NCBI GenBank assembly: GCA_001972305.1
Contig: BDDD01001649.1
Coordinates: 124,001-188,000, forward strand
Length of the DNA: 64,000 nt
Source: Cephalotus follicularis
Taxonomy: Eukaryota > Streptophyta > Magnoliopsida > Oxalidales > Cephalotaceae
Direction: 5' to 3'
The stretch's first letter is position 1; each line of letters starts with the position of its first letter. Of this stretch, positions 1 to 15,217 are shown in pieces. Position numbers and translations under genes: made by a program. The notes under the pieces are model-generated. The model saw only the letters and a program-made list of their open reading frames with translations, was not told where the DNA came from and did not search any database.

Positions 1-3786
<3,786 letters not shown>

Positions 3787-4897
3787 GGCGCATCACATGC
3801 TGTGTTTTTTTTAAACCTCCCCCTACACTTAATAGGTGTCCATTTTCTTTTGGCGCTTGAATTGTTGTTTTATCCCAATTGTTGTTATTCTGTTTTAGTT
3901 GATGTATCCTTGAATGAAAGTGATGGATCTCGAATAAGTGAGACCTTGTTCTGTGATGTTCTGTTTCATTTGCAATTTGTTTTTTTTTTTGCTTGTATAA
4001 TTAATGGACAGAGAATAACGGCTCCTCAAAATATGCTCCCCATTTCACGTGATGCATCATTTTCGCGCTGGATTTTATTCGTTTTTTTATTATTAATCTG
4101 AAGCCAAATCATCGTTTTGGACGTTTTGAATCTGGTAGTTTAGACACATTCAAATGCTTAGAAGATGACTGTTATAACTGTAAATCTACGTATTTTCATA
4201 TTTTGATGTGTTATGTAATGATCTCTAACCTGTAAATCCACCAGTTTGTGGTAATAAACTGCTGTTTTTCTTTTTCTCTACAAAAACAATTATGTGACAG
4301 GAAAAATAAAAATAACAAATTGAACAGGTAGTGTATAAACTGTGAAGTACAAAAAAAGGTTCATAATTGTAGATAAGAAGGAACAGTCAATTGGCGAATG
4401 GCAAACACAAGAAATGCAAGTGAAAGGGAAAAGAGTGACTCAGGTCTATTTAATAAATCGAATCTCCACAAGCTGAAACCTTTTAACTTTAGTTAGTGCC
4501 ATTCCTTTATGCGCCAAAAACAGAGCTCTTTCAACCTTGGAATGCATGTAGGTAATCTTTACCGCATTTAAACCCACAGTTTGTACTTGTAGCCTCTGTT
4601 TCTTGGAATGATTTTTCTTGTTGGTTGTCCATGAGTAGTTGTGGTTGATAGTTTGTTACCTTACCATAAAATTTTATCCCTATACAGAACAGAACGCAAT
4701 GCAATGCAATTTGCAATTCCAAGAGATTCCAAATTCCTCTCTCTCAAATCAAATCAAAGTAAACAACCCAATACAACACAAACACCAAACCTGGCCAATA
4801 AGTTAACTAACTTCATATAACATGGTTTTTATTTACACAATCGGATAGACAATATTGTTATACACATAGTGATACTAGTTGGAATCATCAAGAAAGA
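3787..4897. other. CGS1 3' untranslated region and SPX4 upstream region
   Basis: No gene was found. The first 400-500 bases are T-rich and read like the CGS1 3' UTR. The open frame at 3802-4101 has no recognisable protein. The stretch before 4898 is the presumed SPX4 promoter and leader. I saw no clear P1BS element (GNATATNC) in it. Confidence 0.6.
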
Positions 4898-7579
4898 ATG
4901 AAATTCGGGAAAGAGTTCGGGACCCATTTGGAGGAAACCCTACCTGAGTGGAGAGACAAATTCCTCTGCTACAAACTCCTCAAGAAGCTCCTCAAAAACC
5001 TCCCTACCCCCCCTCGTTTTGACCCTAATTTTCATCTCCATCGACGGCCTGGATTTTCTCATCCTGCTACTGCCTCTGCAGTCGTTGATGATGATCACCC
5101 AGATGGTAGCAACCTCCCTTTGGTGGACTTACAAGATTGCTTTGTTAGAATTCTCAATGAAGAGCTTGAGAAGTTCAATGATTTTTATGTCGATAAAGAG
5201 GAAGAATTTATTATTCGATTTCAGGTATTTTTTTTTAATGTTCATGATTTGAATAATTCTTTAACTGTGTATTCATATATATTACTTGCATAAAGAATAT
5301 ATTTCAGTTTTGGGTGTGTTAGTATGAATCGATTATTGGGCCATCTTGGTATTTATTGAACTTATAAGAGAAAACAGGAATTTAGTTCTGTTTAATTAGT
5401 TGTAAAATAATTTGATTAGTTGGCTAACTACCTTACTACATTAGCTCCTCATTAAGTATGTCACATAAGTATCGTATTAATTATACTCAACAATATGATT
5501 GTTGCCTTTGGTTTTCGGAATTTCCTGGTTCTAATTGAATCGGAAAAAAAAAAATTAAGAGCAAACACAAATGTCCGGCGGGTGGAAGGCAAGGACTCCA
5601 TCTGCCGGTGACGCGGAAGTCCGCAAGGTTAACCTGATACCATAAAGAAAATAAGAAGAGGAAAATTTGGGTGAGAACCAAATTAAATATTATTGATCAG
5701 TAAATGATTTTTATAGGAGTACAAGACAATTCAAAAGCTATTAAACCACTACCCTATAAACAAAGATATAAATAACCATCCATATATAACATAAGGTATT
5801 TTAAATATTTACAACTATCTAAAATTTGTATCTTACAATATGGCTTCCGACTCTAATCTCAATAGAATTGACTGATAAAAGGAATTGGTGGGATTTTGAT
5901 CTCGTTAGCCTTTCAATTGCATTAAATTAAATAGTCATCTGATGAGAAGTCTGACGAGGGTATTGTTGATAATATTAAAGAGGATGCATTGAGACAAAAT
6001 CTTGTATAATGTTGTTTGATTATGCTGAGTTTTTTAATATGTTTATATTTGTTCAAAATGATATATGAAATAACTAAAAAGGGAAGCATTGCATAATAAC
6101 ATAACTCATTGGGTAATTTAGAAACAGTGTGAACTACTGCATGTCCAGATGGTTTTTTATTTATTTATAAATTTAGGTCACGAGTGTGTTCCGCCTCATC
6201 TGCTCAAATTTACTGAATGTGAGGCCTCCTCCTGGTTATAAACACCTCAAGATCTCCTTTGCCGCCTATGTCGGACAGTGCTGACATATGTGGGGACACC
6301 TATGCAGGGTGATCCCACTAGTCTTGTTTGAGATCCAATCCTGAGATCAATATGTCTGTTCATCATAAAAAGATGTTTGTAGAAGCTGAAGTGAAAAGCA
6401 GCAGTCAGGTTAACTTTGTTTTGAATTTTTTGATGGAGAGTTGCCAATGCTTTGCATTGTATGCCTTCAAAACTTTGTAAATGAAGGCCTAAAGATAAGA
6501 ATGTGGAAGATTTAGAGGTCCTCTTTTACTGCCAAATAGATTAGATTGATGCAGTCATACTGGATGAGATACGAAGGGGATGAAACATTTCACTAGTCTT
6601 ATTGCTAATTTAGGCTGTTTCTATGTGATCAAGCCAACTAGTCCAAGTTTGGTCAGACTGCAGAATTGAATTGTGAAGTTTGACTGGTGACTGGAGAATT
6701 CTGTGGATGTTATTTCTGTTGCAGTGTCAGTTCGAGAATGGCAAGGCACTGCCAAGTTTTGCTAATCTGGCTTTTGATAAATTCTTATATATCTGCACCA
6801 TAACAGGAGTTGAAGGAAAGAATTGAGCTAGTTAAGGAGAAGAGCAAGGGTGGAATCCTTAATTCAGAGAGTGAATTTAGTGAAGAAACGATGGACATTC
6901 GTAAGGACTTTGTCACCATTCATGGGGAGATGGTGCTTCTCAAAAATTATAGTTCCCTTAATTTTGCAGGTACTGTAGCTTCTTCGTTTATAGTTTTCCT
7001 ATGTATTTAGTCGCCGAAGTGTATGTAGGCTGTTGGGCTAATGTCTAATACAACTACCGCTGTATTTCTATTTGGATAGGGGTGATTAAAATTTTGAAGA
7101 AGTATGATAAACGAACCGGGGGGTTGTTGCGTCTACCGTTCTCCAAACTAGCCCTCCACCAGCCTTTCTTTACGACAGGACCTCTCACAAGGCTAGTCCT
7201 TGAGTGTGAATCAAATCTTGAGCTTCTCTTTCCATTGGAAGCAGAAGTCATTGAATCCACACCCACAACAAGAGACCAGCCAAATCTACCTGTAAACAAC
7301 AAAGCAAACATTACACCTCAAACTGCATCGACCCTTGGGGAGGAGACTGTGGATGTATATCGCTGCACCCTTGCTGCAATGAAAACCATTCGAGGCCTAA
7401 GAAAAGAGAGCTCCACCTGCAATCCATTATCATTTTCATCCCTGGTTAACAGCCAGAAAGGTGGCTGTACCAGTGCTGTAACAACTGAAAACTCAGCTTC
7501 AAGCTCTTCAATTACGTTGCAGAATGAAGATGAGGGTGACAAAGAGGATACGAATCCTGATGGTGCCCATTATGACTAA
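4898..7579 (+). CDS. SPX4: SPX domain protein, SPX4 type
   Basis: A predicted inositol-pyrophosphate/phosphate sensor that holds PHR transcription factors inactive when phosphate is plentiful. Three exons (4898-5224, 6807-6969, 7080-7579) give 329 residues. The start [18 protein letters not shown] is the canonical SPX N-terminus. The SPX domain fills about residues 1-180, with the basic surface residues of YKLLKKLLK near residue 30 and of KILKKYDKR near residues 167-175. The motif [17 protein letters not shown] is also typical. The acidic, serine-rich tail ends [15 protein letters not shown], as in Arabidopsis SPX4 (At5g15330, from memory). There is no EXS, MFS or RING domain, so this is a stand-alone SPX protein. 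The SPX4 assignment over SPX1-3 rests on the tail and on the neighbouring PPR gene, and is less certain than the family. Confidence 0.94.
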
Positions 7580-8520
7580 GAGAGTAATTTCTCTAAATTC
7601 AAAAAGATATTGTCAATATATAAATAAATTTCTGAAATGTAATTTCCTCACAAGAATATTGAAGACATTATGGTTATTCAGATATATCCTCCATATTCCA
7701 AAAATGATGATTTAGATTAAAGGGTTTTTATAACATATGTTACACATGACATCATTTTGGAAGAAATATTGGTTTCAAATCCATGTCATATATATGTGTT
7801 ATAGGTATTTGATTTCTACAAAATTAAAAATAAAATAGACTTTTCTTTAACATCTTGTTTAATTTAATTGATATCTCGACATACATTATATTCCTCATTT
7901 CTATAAGTGCAAGACTCTCCTCGTTCCATCCATCAAATCGTCAAATTAGACTTTAAAAGAGCTAGTTATATTTTCAGACTAATGTTATTAATAATAAAGA
8001 TTTTTAATAAAAAGTAGACAACAAATAATATGCCATGATATTATTGATGATTTTTAAAATATCATCAATGATATTTTGAATTTTAACATTAAAATAATTA
8101 ATGATGTTTTGATATATCATTTATTGAATAGTGGATAAAAATCGTCCACAATTGATAGCATTAATCATATTTTTATAGATTACATTGTAGTTTTATAATT
8201 TGAGAGAGAAAGAGCAAGGGATGGCTGGGCCTAGACTCAGCTTTGTTATTTAATCCATAAAGCCCAAGGAGACTTCTTTACGTGAGAGAAAAGTATGTGT
8301 GGGCCTAGTCTCAGCTTTATTAACTAATCCACCAAGCCCAAGATGATATCCTTTGTAGATAGAAAAGGTACAAAAACTATTAACTTCCAGTACGTTAAGT
8401 TGTTAACAGTACTACAGTAGTATAAATAAAACAAACTGATCTCCGATACCCAAAAATTGAATGCGTTACCTGCAAGTAAAAAACCTCGATTGACACCAAC
8501 GAAATCTAGGGGTTTCAAAA
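7580..8520. other. Intergenic region, SPX4 end to p24 start
   Basis: AT-rich with no gene. It holds a small inverted repeat (arms about 8037-8051 and 8061-8074), a duplicated 74-bp promoter-like module (8225-8366), and a TATA-like GTATAAATA near 8419, about 100 bases before the p24 start codon. Confidence 0.6.
8225..8366. repeat. Two-copy 74-bp direct repeat in the p24 promoter
   Basis: Two diverged copies, each containing TGGGCCTAG(A/T)CTCAGCTTT followed by a T/A stretch, CCA, and AAGCCCAAG. The TGGGCC cores lie at 8226-8231 and 8300-8305. TGGGCC/GGCCCA is the plant site II (TCP-binding) core found in promoters of growth-linked genes, so the duplication doubles a likely regulatory module. 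That function is inferred. Confidence 0.6.
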
Positions 8521-11500
8521 ATGGCTAGATCGAATATTGCTGATACTGTAATTTTAATAATTATCACTGTAATGAAGTGTATAAATGTGGAATCAATGAG
8601 GTTCGATCTGCAATCAGGACACACAAAGTGCATTTCAGAAGACATAAAGAACAACGCTATGACAGTTGGAAAGTACAACGTTGTTAATAACAATGAGGGT
8701 TTCCCTTTGCCCGATGACCACAGGCTCACTGTCAGGGTAATGCGCTTTTTTTTTAATAATTCTTTTTTTTTTCTTAATTGATTGTGTTGTTGAGGGAAAT
8801 TATTAATATAATGTTAAATTTAATAATTTATATAAAAATTGGATATTTGAAACAAGGCAATAATTCGATGAAATGGGCATATGTTCTTCTTTTTATGTTA
8901 GGATAATTTGTGAATTGCAGGGATGCCTAATATTGGATTGGAGTTTGAGGTTATTTTGATAATTTTATTATTATTTTATATTAAGGGAATTCGTTTTGTT
9001 AAATTTCCTTGAGAAAAATTAATTAAATCCTGGGTGAAGCAGATATTTTGAGTATGTACTGATATATTACAATTTGAACCTCAAACTGGGAATGAAGGGT
9101 GAAGCAATTATTTGGTTAAGTTTTTCAATCCCTTTTTTATTGTTTATATTTTGTAGTTAATGGGACTTTTTCGGGCTTGATTTCGTGGCTTTGTTTAGTG
9201 ATGATGGAGTTTATTATAGGTGACGTCCCCATTTGGGAACAACTATCACTTTGGAGATTATGTGGAATCTGGTAATTTTGCATTTACTGCAGCTGAGGCT
9301 GGTGACTACACAGCTTGCTTTTGGGCTCCTGATCACAAACCTGCGACAACGTTGACCATTGATTTTGAGTGGAAAACTGGTGTTGCTGCAAAGGATTGGT
9401 CTAATGTTGCCAAGAAAGGGCAGATCGAAGTAAGTAAATGTGATGAACTATCTCTAGTGTTATTTTTGGTTTTTAAATATATCTCCTTTGTTTGGTTGTT
9501 GAAAAATATGTTTCTGTAAAGTTAATGTTCAACTGATGCATGATTGTGGGCTTTGCCAGTTTGGGAAACAAGAAAAAAAAAAACTTGGAATAATTATTTC
9601 TTTCCTCCAAAATTTTAGTAGTTTTTTATGCAAAATTATTCCTTCTTTCCTCATTTACAAAAGTTAGCTATTATTGAGCTTCAGAATTCTTATGGAGATC
9701 GGAGTTTTCTCTAGTTCTGGTGTCAAAGGAAGTAATTAATAGTTTTTTTACTTCTTTATTTACTATAAGATTAAACATGGAAAGACCAAAATGAAGTTTG
9801 AAGTTGGGGATCCATCGGATGCAGTTATAATGGTGATATTCAAGGCAGTAGATGTTGTGATTATTCTAGAAGCAAAACCTGCTTTTTATTGTCTATGTGT
9901 TCCTTTTTTCTAAATTCCTTTCCTTTTTAGGATTAGGTGATTAATATATGTTTAAGTGTTTAACACTAGTTGTGAGGGGCCCAAAGAATTGGATTGCCAA
10001 ACATTGGAGAAGAAGGTGAATAAGTAAAGGTAATGAATGTGAGTCCCACTGTTTGCATAAAAAATGGATTTTGTTTAATAAAATTATCTCAAGTTTTGAT
10101 TAGATTTTTTTCAATGCTTGATAAAGTGAATATCTATTCAGAATGAGCGCTCTTGGTTCTGTCGTTATTCTTTTGTCACTGCTATCCCCATCGTATTTCA
10201 AGGACCAGCCTGGTAGTTTTCTTGGAGAAAATCTGATGTTCTGACAAATGTCAGACATTCAGATAATTTAGTTGTTTTCAGTTTGGTATGGTTTTCATTC
10301 TCGTCATATCGCACATCAAATATGTGGATAGCATAAAGTGTTACCTTACATGTGTAGGTGGGAACTACCTGAAATGATTTGGATTATGTACTTTTGTTTA
10401 ATGTTCTGTTTGTATCATTGTGCTAGATGATGGAACTTGAGTTGAAAAAGTTGCAAGACACGGTAAAATCCATTCATGATGAGATGTTTTATCTTCGTGA
10501 GAGGTATGTACATAAGAACTTGTAGCTAAGTTAAATATGATGTGAAATTTTTATTTTAATTTTAAGAGTTTAGACATATATCTCCTAAGAAAAATGTTCG
10601 CATTTAGATGTGTTATGCAATTGGGCTCATGCAAGCTTTGTTGTAATTGCCGTTGATTGTATATCTGCTGCTGTATGTTAAGTTGCCTCTCTAAGTTAGG
10701 CTCTGTATTTATCTTATGAAAATCCATTAGACCTTTCGCTATGTTTTTCCAAGAGTGTGAAAGAAAGAACTCTTGGTGTTCAAAACAAGTTTCTTTTTCA
10801 TTCCCAATTTTTTAAGAAGAGTGATTTTATTGCTTTCTATGATCCTTTTCCATGCTATATGTGATTTTATTTTATTAATTATCATTTTGCCTTTCTACTT
10901 TAGTTAGTGTTTGTGGTTTCGTTCATTAATTTTTATGCTATGATGGCAAAAAGGGTAAGTCAGCTGCATGCCTGACTGATGCCCTTGTGGCTATAAGATG
11001 GGCATACTTAAAAGCAGTTTCATCTTACCCCTTTTCTCTCTCCAAGTCTCACCTCCTCTCCTCCCTCCCCTCCTTTTACTCCCCCCTCTCTCTCTCTAAC
11101 ACCCCCGGTTGGGACCGAGATGTCACACCGATCTATCTTACAGAAATCATAACAACTGAACATAACTTTATTTCAAATGACCAAATTAAAAAGATAATTC
11201 TTCAAATTCAATTAATAAACTGATAATCTCGGTTCAAAAACAAATATCGTTTTAGACAACTTATTTTCTAAGGTCCACACATGATCATAACCTAAAGGAA
11301 GTCGACACCTAAGAGATCCTCTAGCCAAAAGATGGTTCACTCATCACACATGTCCTGCTGCCCCTGATAACCTGCCGTATGGAAAGAAAAACGCGGTTGA
11401 GCAAACCTCAGTACAGATATAGAAATAAAACAGTTTACGAAAGTAAAACAATACGGATCATTTATGAAAGCATAACAATTTATAAAACTGAAATCGGTAC

Positions 11501-14247
11501 TTTCGAATAAAACTTCCATAATAAACGTATGCATATAAGTTCACAAACCTTCATAAACAGATATAAAAATAAATAACCAATAATAAAACTTAAAAACAGA
11601 TATCTTGCCAAAAGCTTTCAAAAGCATACATATACGTATAGATTCACAATCTGCATAAAGTGAAAAATAAGATTCCGAGCATATACATTTCCAAACATTT
11701 TCAAATCGGTGTTTCATACTGAGATTCATAATATATATATATAGTTAACAGTACATTTGCAAGGGACGTCCGGACATCCACTTGCCCATTTGGAATGACG
11801 TGTACGACACTACACAGTCAATTCCCGATCATTACATTCATTTCATATATCCTATGGTCGACCCATACGCCTCTATCAGAAATCGGATCCAAATCCTATT
11901 CACAGGATATCAATACAGTGAGAGACGCCGTAGACTAATCACACTGCTACGGATAGTGTCATGTCCCCGTGCCAGGCCTACGACATGCCTATGGTACCTC
12001 CATAGGTGGTTCAGTTATATTCTCAGTATCAACAATTCAAAATAATGATTTGCCAAAAACCATTTCAAACATATAAGGTTTCCACATTTAAATCAAGTTT
12101 CTCAATCATAAAATCGTTTTACCAAACAATAACATTTAACAGTTTCATATTAGCTCGGAATTCAAATATACTAGCTTAATAGTATCAACTCAGTTAATCA
12201 TATAAAAGAGGAGACAGTAGTAAAATTCGTATTTATTCATAAAAGTAAAACTAACTTTTAACTCTAATAAAACCAATAGGAGGGTATCAAGGAGCGAAAC
12301 ATCCGTACGTTATTCATAAAAATATAAAACTGAATTTATTCAGATAAAACCGAAGGAGATATCGAAGAACGAAAAATCCGTACCTTACGTAGTCATCAAA
12401 ATTATCCTTAAAAGAATCAAATAATCCCTACGCAGCACCTCGATCGATACAAATATCTAAAAGATATATATAAAAACGATTTGAATTAGAAATTAAAAAT
12501 TCTTGCGAAAGCGTGACTGAGAACAAAGCGAGCCTAGACCGTTGACGTTTTGCTGAGACAAAGGGGAAATGGCATCGACGCTTTGCATGAACATTTAAAG
12601 GAAGGGAGTGGCTTTAACAATACCGAACATATTATCGCACATTCACATATGCATAAAACCAACACAAACAGAGTTCATTACTTCTCTGTGAAACGCCACG
12701 ACACTGCACATACTACCCAGCACTCACACACACACACACAGCCCACATCACACACACACTGTCTACTCTAAACACGACACACACACATCCGCACACACTG
12801 CACAACACACGCACACACACACAACACATACACATATGCAGGACACACCCAACACGCACACATGCACGACGGACAACGCACAACACTCACACTCCGGCTG
12901 TACACACAACACAGCGCACAACACATACATAACACATACTCTGTTTTCACAACACATACACGCACGCCTACACACAACACACACAGCACGCCTACACACA
13001 ACACACACAGCACACATGCAGGAGGATTCTAGTGATGAGCATGAACCAAGGTGACAGATTTTGTGGGGAACAAAGGAGTCTACAAAGCCAGCTAAACCAG
13101 CCCTTACATGATACCAATGGAACAACAAGAAATGCAGAAAAAAAAACAGGGGAGAACATACAGGCATATGCAAACGGTGGCTTAAGGAAAGTGACGATTC
13201 AAAGTTCCATATCAAAGCAGGACAAGGAACGAACCTGAATGATGAAGGAGCCGAGGGAGGAAACGCAAGAAATTCTCTGAGCTTCCTCAATAATGGCGTC
13301 GACGGTGAGAGAGAGAGATGAAGAAGATGAAGTTGGCTGATGGCTTTTAAAAAAAAAAAAGAAAGAAGAGAGAGATAAGTGGGAAGTGAGAGTCATGCGG
13401 GAGAGAGGGACATGAGAGAGAGAGATATTAGGCAGAGAGGGCGCATAAGTGAGAGATGGGAGAGAGAGATGCGTGGGAGAGAAAGAAAGGAGAGATAAGG
13501 TAAAAGAGAGAGATTTTTGGGAGAGAGAGATAGTGAGAGGCGGGAGAGAAAGAGTTAGGGAGAGGGAGGGAGAGGGAAAAAGGTGGTGGTTTTTATTAAA
13601 ATGATTTTTTTTTGGTATTTTTATATAATCAAGAAAAGATTTGGTTTAAAATAAAATTTTATACATACTGTATACACACCTACTAACAAATGTCTAATGG
13701 TCCGAGGCTAGAATCATTATAGCCCGGTCAAAAGTAAAACCAAATTGGTAATTCACATACCAATAATAATTAAGCAGTCCACAAAAAAAAAATAGCTTAA
13801 AAAGGCCAAAAAAATTTTATACCGAAAAACAGGGTATTACACTCTCTGTGCCTCTCTTCTACTCCATGAAGGTAGCTCCCTCTATTTGTTTTTTGTTTAC
13901 TTTCAAAACCATCTATGATCGACTGAAAGCTTGAAGCTTGTTCTGGTGCTATAAATATTCCAACTTTAGCTCAGTGAACAATGATTTTATACTTTCCCTG
14001 GAAGTCTAAATTTGGAAAAGACGTTTGTATCTCGAGTTTATTCTGATATCATACTCTTCTAAAAGCGTCACAATGTTTTTGTTTCTTCACCTTGGTGTTT
14101 AGGGAGGAAGAAATGCAACTACTCAATAGAGCAACAAATTCCAAGATGACAGGTCTGAGTTTCCTTTCACTCCTCGTTTGCGTATCGGTTGCTGGTTTGC
14201 AATTATGGCATCTGAAGTCATTCTTTGAAAGGAAGAAGCTCCTCTAG
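8521..14247 (+). CDS. p24 delta-subfamily transmembrane emp24 domain protein
   Basis: A cargo receptor and coat-recruiting protein cycling between ER and Golgi in COPII and COPI vesicles. Four exons (8521-8736, 9220-9429, 10427-10503, 14103-14247) give 215 residues, the usual p24 length. Residues 1-25 are a hydrophobic signal peptide. The GOLD domain runs from about 26 to 120 and includes SGHTKCISED, the first of two conserved cysteines, and GDYTACFWA, the second. A coiled coil covers about 140-175, and a single membrane helix about 183-203. The cytosolic tail ends FFERKKLL, combining the diaromatic FF signal used for COPII and p24 contacts with a dilysine COPI signal. The delta class is assigned from the overall match to Arabidopsis p24 delta proteins, but the exact paralogue is unresolved. 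The last intron is 3.6 kb because of an LTR insertion. Confidence 0.93.
12722..13020. repeat. CA-rich microsatellite/minisatellite
   Basis: About 300 bases built from ACACAC and CACAACACA units, including a short tandem block of the unit GCACGCCTACACACAACACAC. It is part of the LTR at 11099-13841. The long minus-strand Cys/Val-rich open frame across it is a by-product of the CA repeat. Confidence 0.85.
13300..13575. repeat. GA-rich purine tract
   Basis: About 275 bases of nearly uninterrupted GAGAGA/GGGAGAGA sequence, inside the LTR at 11099-13841. On the LTR's own strand it is a CT-rich tract in the presumed leader/U3 region. Confidence 0.85.
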
Positions 14248-15217
14248 TTTTGTTCTACAGTTTTCCCAATATCTACTGTTCCCCTTCAAACTCTGTTGTT
14301 CTGCATTATGGTTACAATTTGTATTTTATCTTTTTGAGTTACAAACCAAATTGCAACCGTTACTGCAAGCAATAGGTGGTTTTCACAATTCCATACAATC
14401 TTTATTTATAATTCATCAAAAAACAAGTTTCATTGCTTGCACGTATGGAAGGAAATGTTTTTTTTTTTTTTTTAAATCAACACTTGTGTGTGTGATTCCC
14501 TTAAATATGGTTCATCAAACTTGGGTTGGGGATAATACAAAATAAAAAGGCCCCGATAAGGCCATAACAACTTGGGCATTAATGATATATCAACCACATT
14601 AGAGAGCATTGTATGTAGGTAATGGTATTCGCAGGTGCTATAACTATGACTATTACATATTGATATTATACTTTCGAAATTGGTTAATTTATTTTTGTGG
14701 TTGAAAAATGTACAAATTAACATATAAATTGATCGTTTTTCCGCTGACTCAAAGAGCATTTGCTTCTCTGCAAGCAAACCAATTATCTCAAGAGCCGACG
14801 CTGGCCTCCTTCATCCTCTACTCCTTTCTCCAGTATTATGCCTATTTAAATAATATTCAAGTAATACTTTTGGTAAAATATGATATATTACATCACCGAA
14901 TTATTTATTACAAATGATATCTTCTATAACTTTTATTTCTTCTTATGTCTAAATTTTGCTAGTAATTAAGACATGAAAGAAAGTTTAGGAAACAAATGAT
15001 ACATTGCCACGTCCTACTTATGTCGGCAAACAGCAAAGTCAAAAAGCAAATATATGGCCCACCACATAATAATCCGAGATTTGTGGTTCATCAAAAACGT
15101 CACCGTATTCTAAACAGACGAAATGACGATGAAAACGTTGACTATAAATACGCCAGGCCCTGAAAGATCTCCACTTCCCATTTTAGCAGTGGAAAAATCA
15201 TCTTCAGCAGCGGAACG
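14248..15217. other. p24 3' end and promoter of the Tyr/Gly-rich gene
   Basis: No gene was found. The left part is the presumed p24 3' UTR. The right part is the promoter of the next gene. It includes CCACGTCC at about 15007 and several TGACG/ACGTCA-like cores between 15090 and 15140, which would suit stress or ABA control by bZIP factors. That role is inferred from the motifs only. Confidence 0.5.
15143..15150 (+). promoter_or_regulatory. TATA box of the PLDRP1-like gene
   Basis: TATAAATA lies 68 bases before the start codon at 15218. No other good TATA lies nearby. A transcription start around 15175-15185 would leave a short leader. Confidence 0.65.

Larger units (their letters stand above)
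11099..13841 (-). mobile_element. Solo LTR of a Ty3/Gypsy element in p24 intron 3
   Basis: On the minus strand the segment begins TGTAATACCC at 13841 and ends GGGGGTGTTA near 11099, the terminal sequences typical of long Gypsy LTRs (TGTAACACCC...GGTGTTACA). No gag or pol lies inside, so a solo LTR left by recombination is the simplest reading. It sits in a CT-rich tract. CTCTC on both sides is compatible with a 5-bp target duplication but cannot be told from low complexity. The far end lacks the expected CA. The long LTR suggests a Tekay/Del-like chromovirus, which is inferred. Confidence 0.7.

Noticed and set aside
3802-4101. 99-residue open frame just after CGS1
   Set aside because: It is T-rich 3' UTR sequence coding runs of Phe/Leu, with no homology recognised.
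5540-5720. Possible transposon fragment in SPX4 intron 1 (more GC-rich, with TGATACCATAAAG)
   Set aside because: It looks unlike the surrounding intron, but no ends, repeats or coding piece could be identified, so it is not listed as an element.
8037-8074. Short inverted repeat that could be a MITE or terminator hairpin
   Set aside because: Arms of about 15 AT-rich bases without target duplication are expected by chance in such sequence.
12763-13290. 175-residue minus-strand open frame, Cys/Val-rich, resembling a small secreted Cys-rich protein
   Set aside because: Its composition is forced by the CA/TG repeat tract (CVC, VCV), it lies in an LTR within a p24 intron, and no family motif is present.
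14225-14777. Overlapping open frames (106 and 101 residues) after the p24 gene
   Set aside because: They are in the p24 3' UTR/intergenic DNA, lack motifs, and contradict the clear FFERKKLL end of p24.
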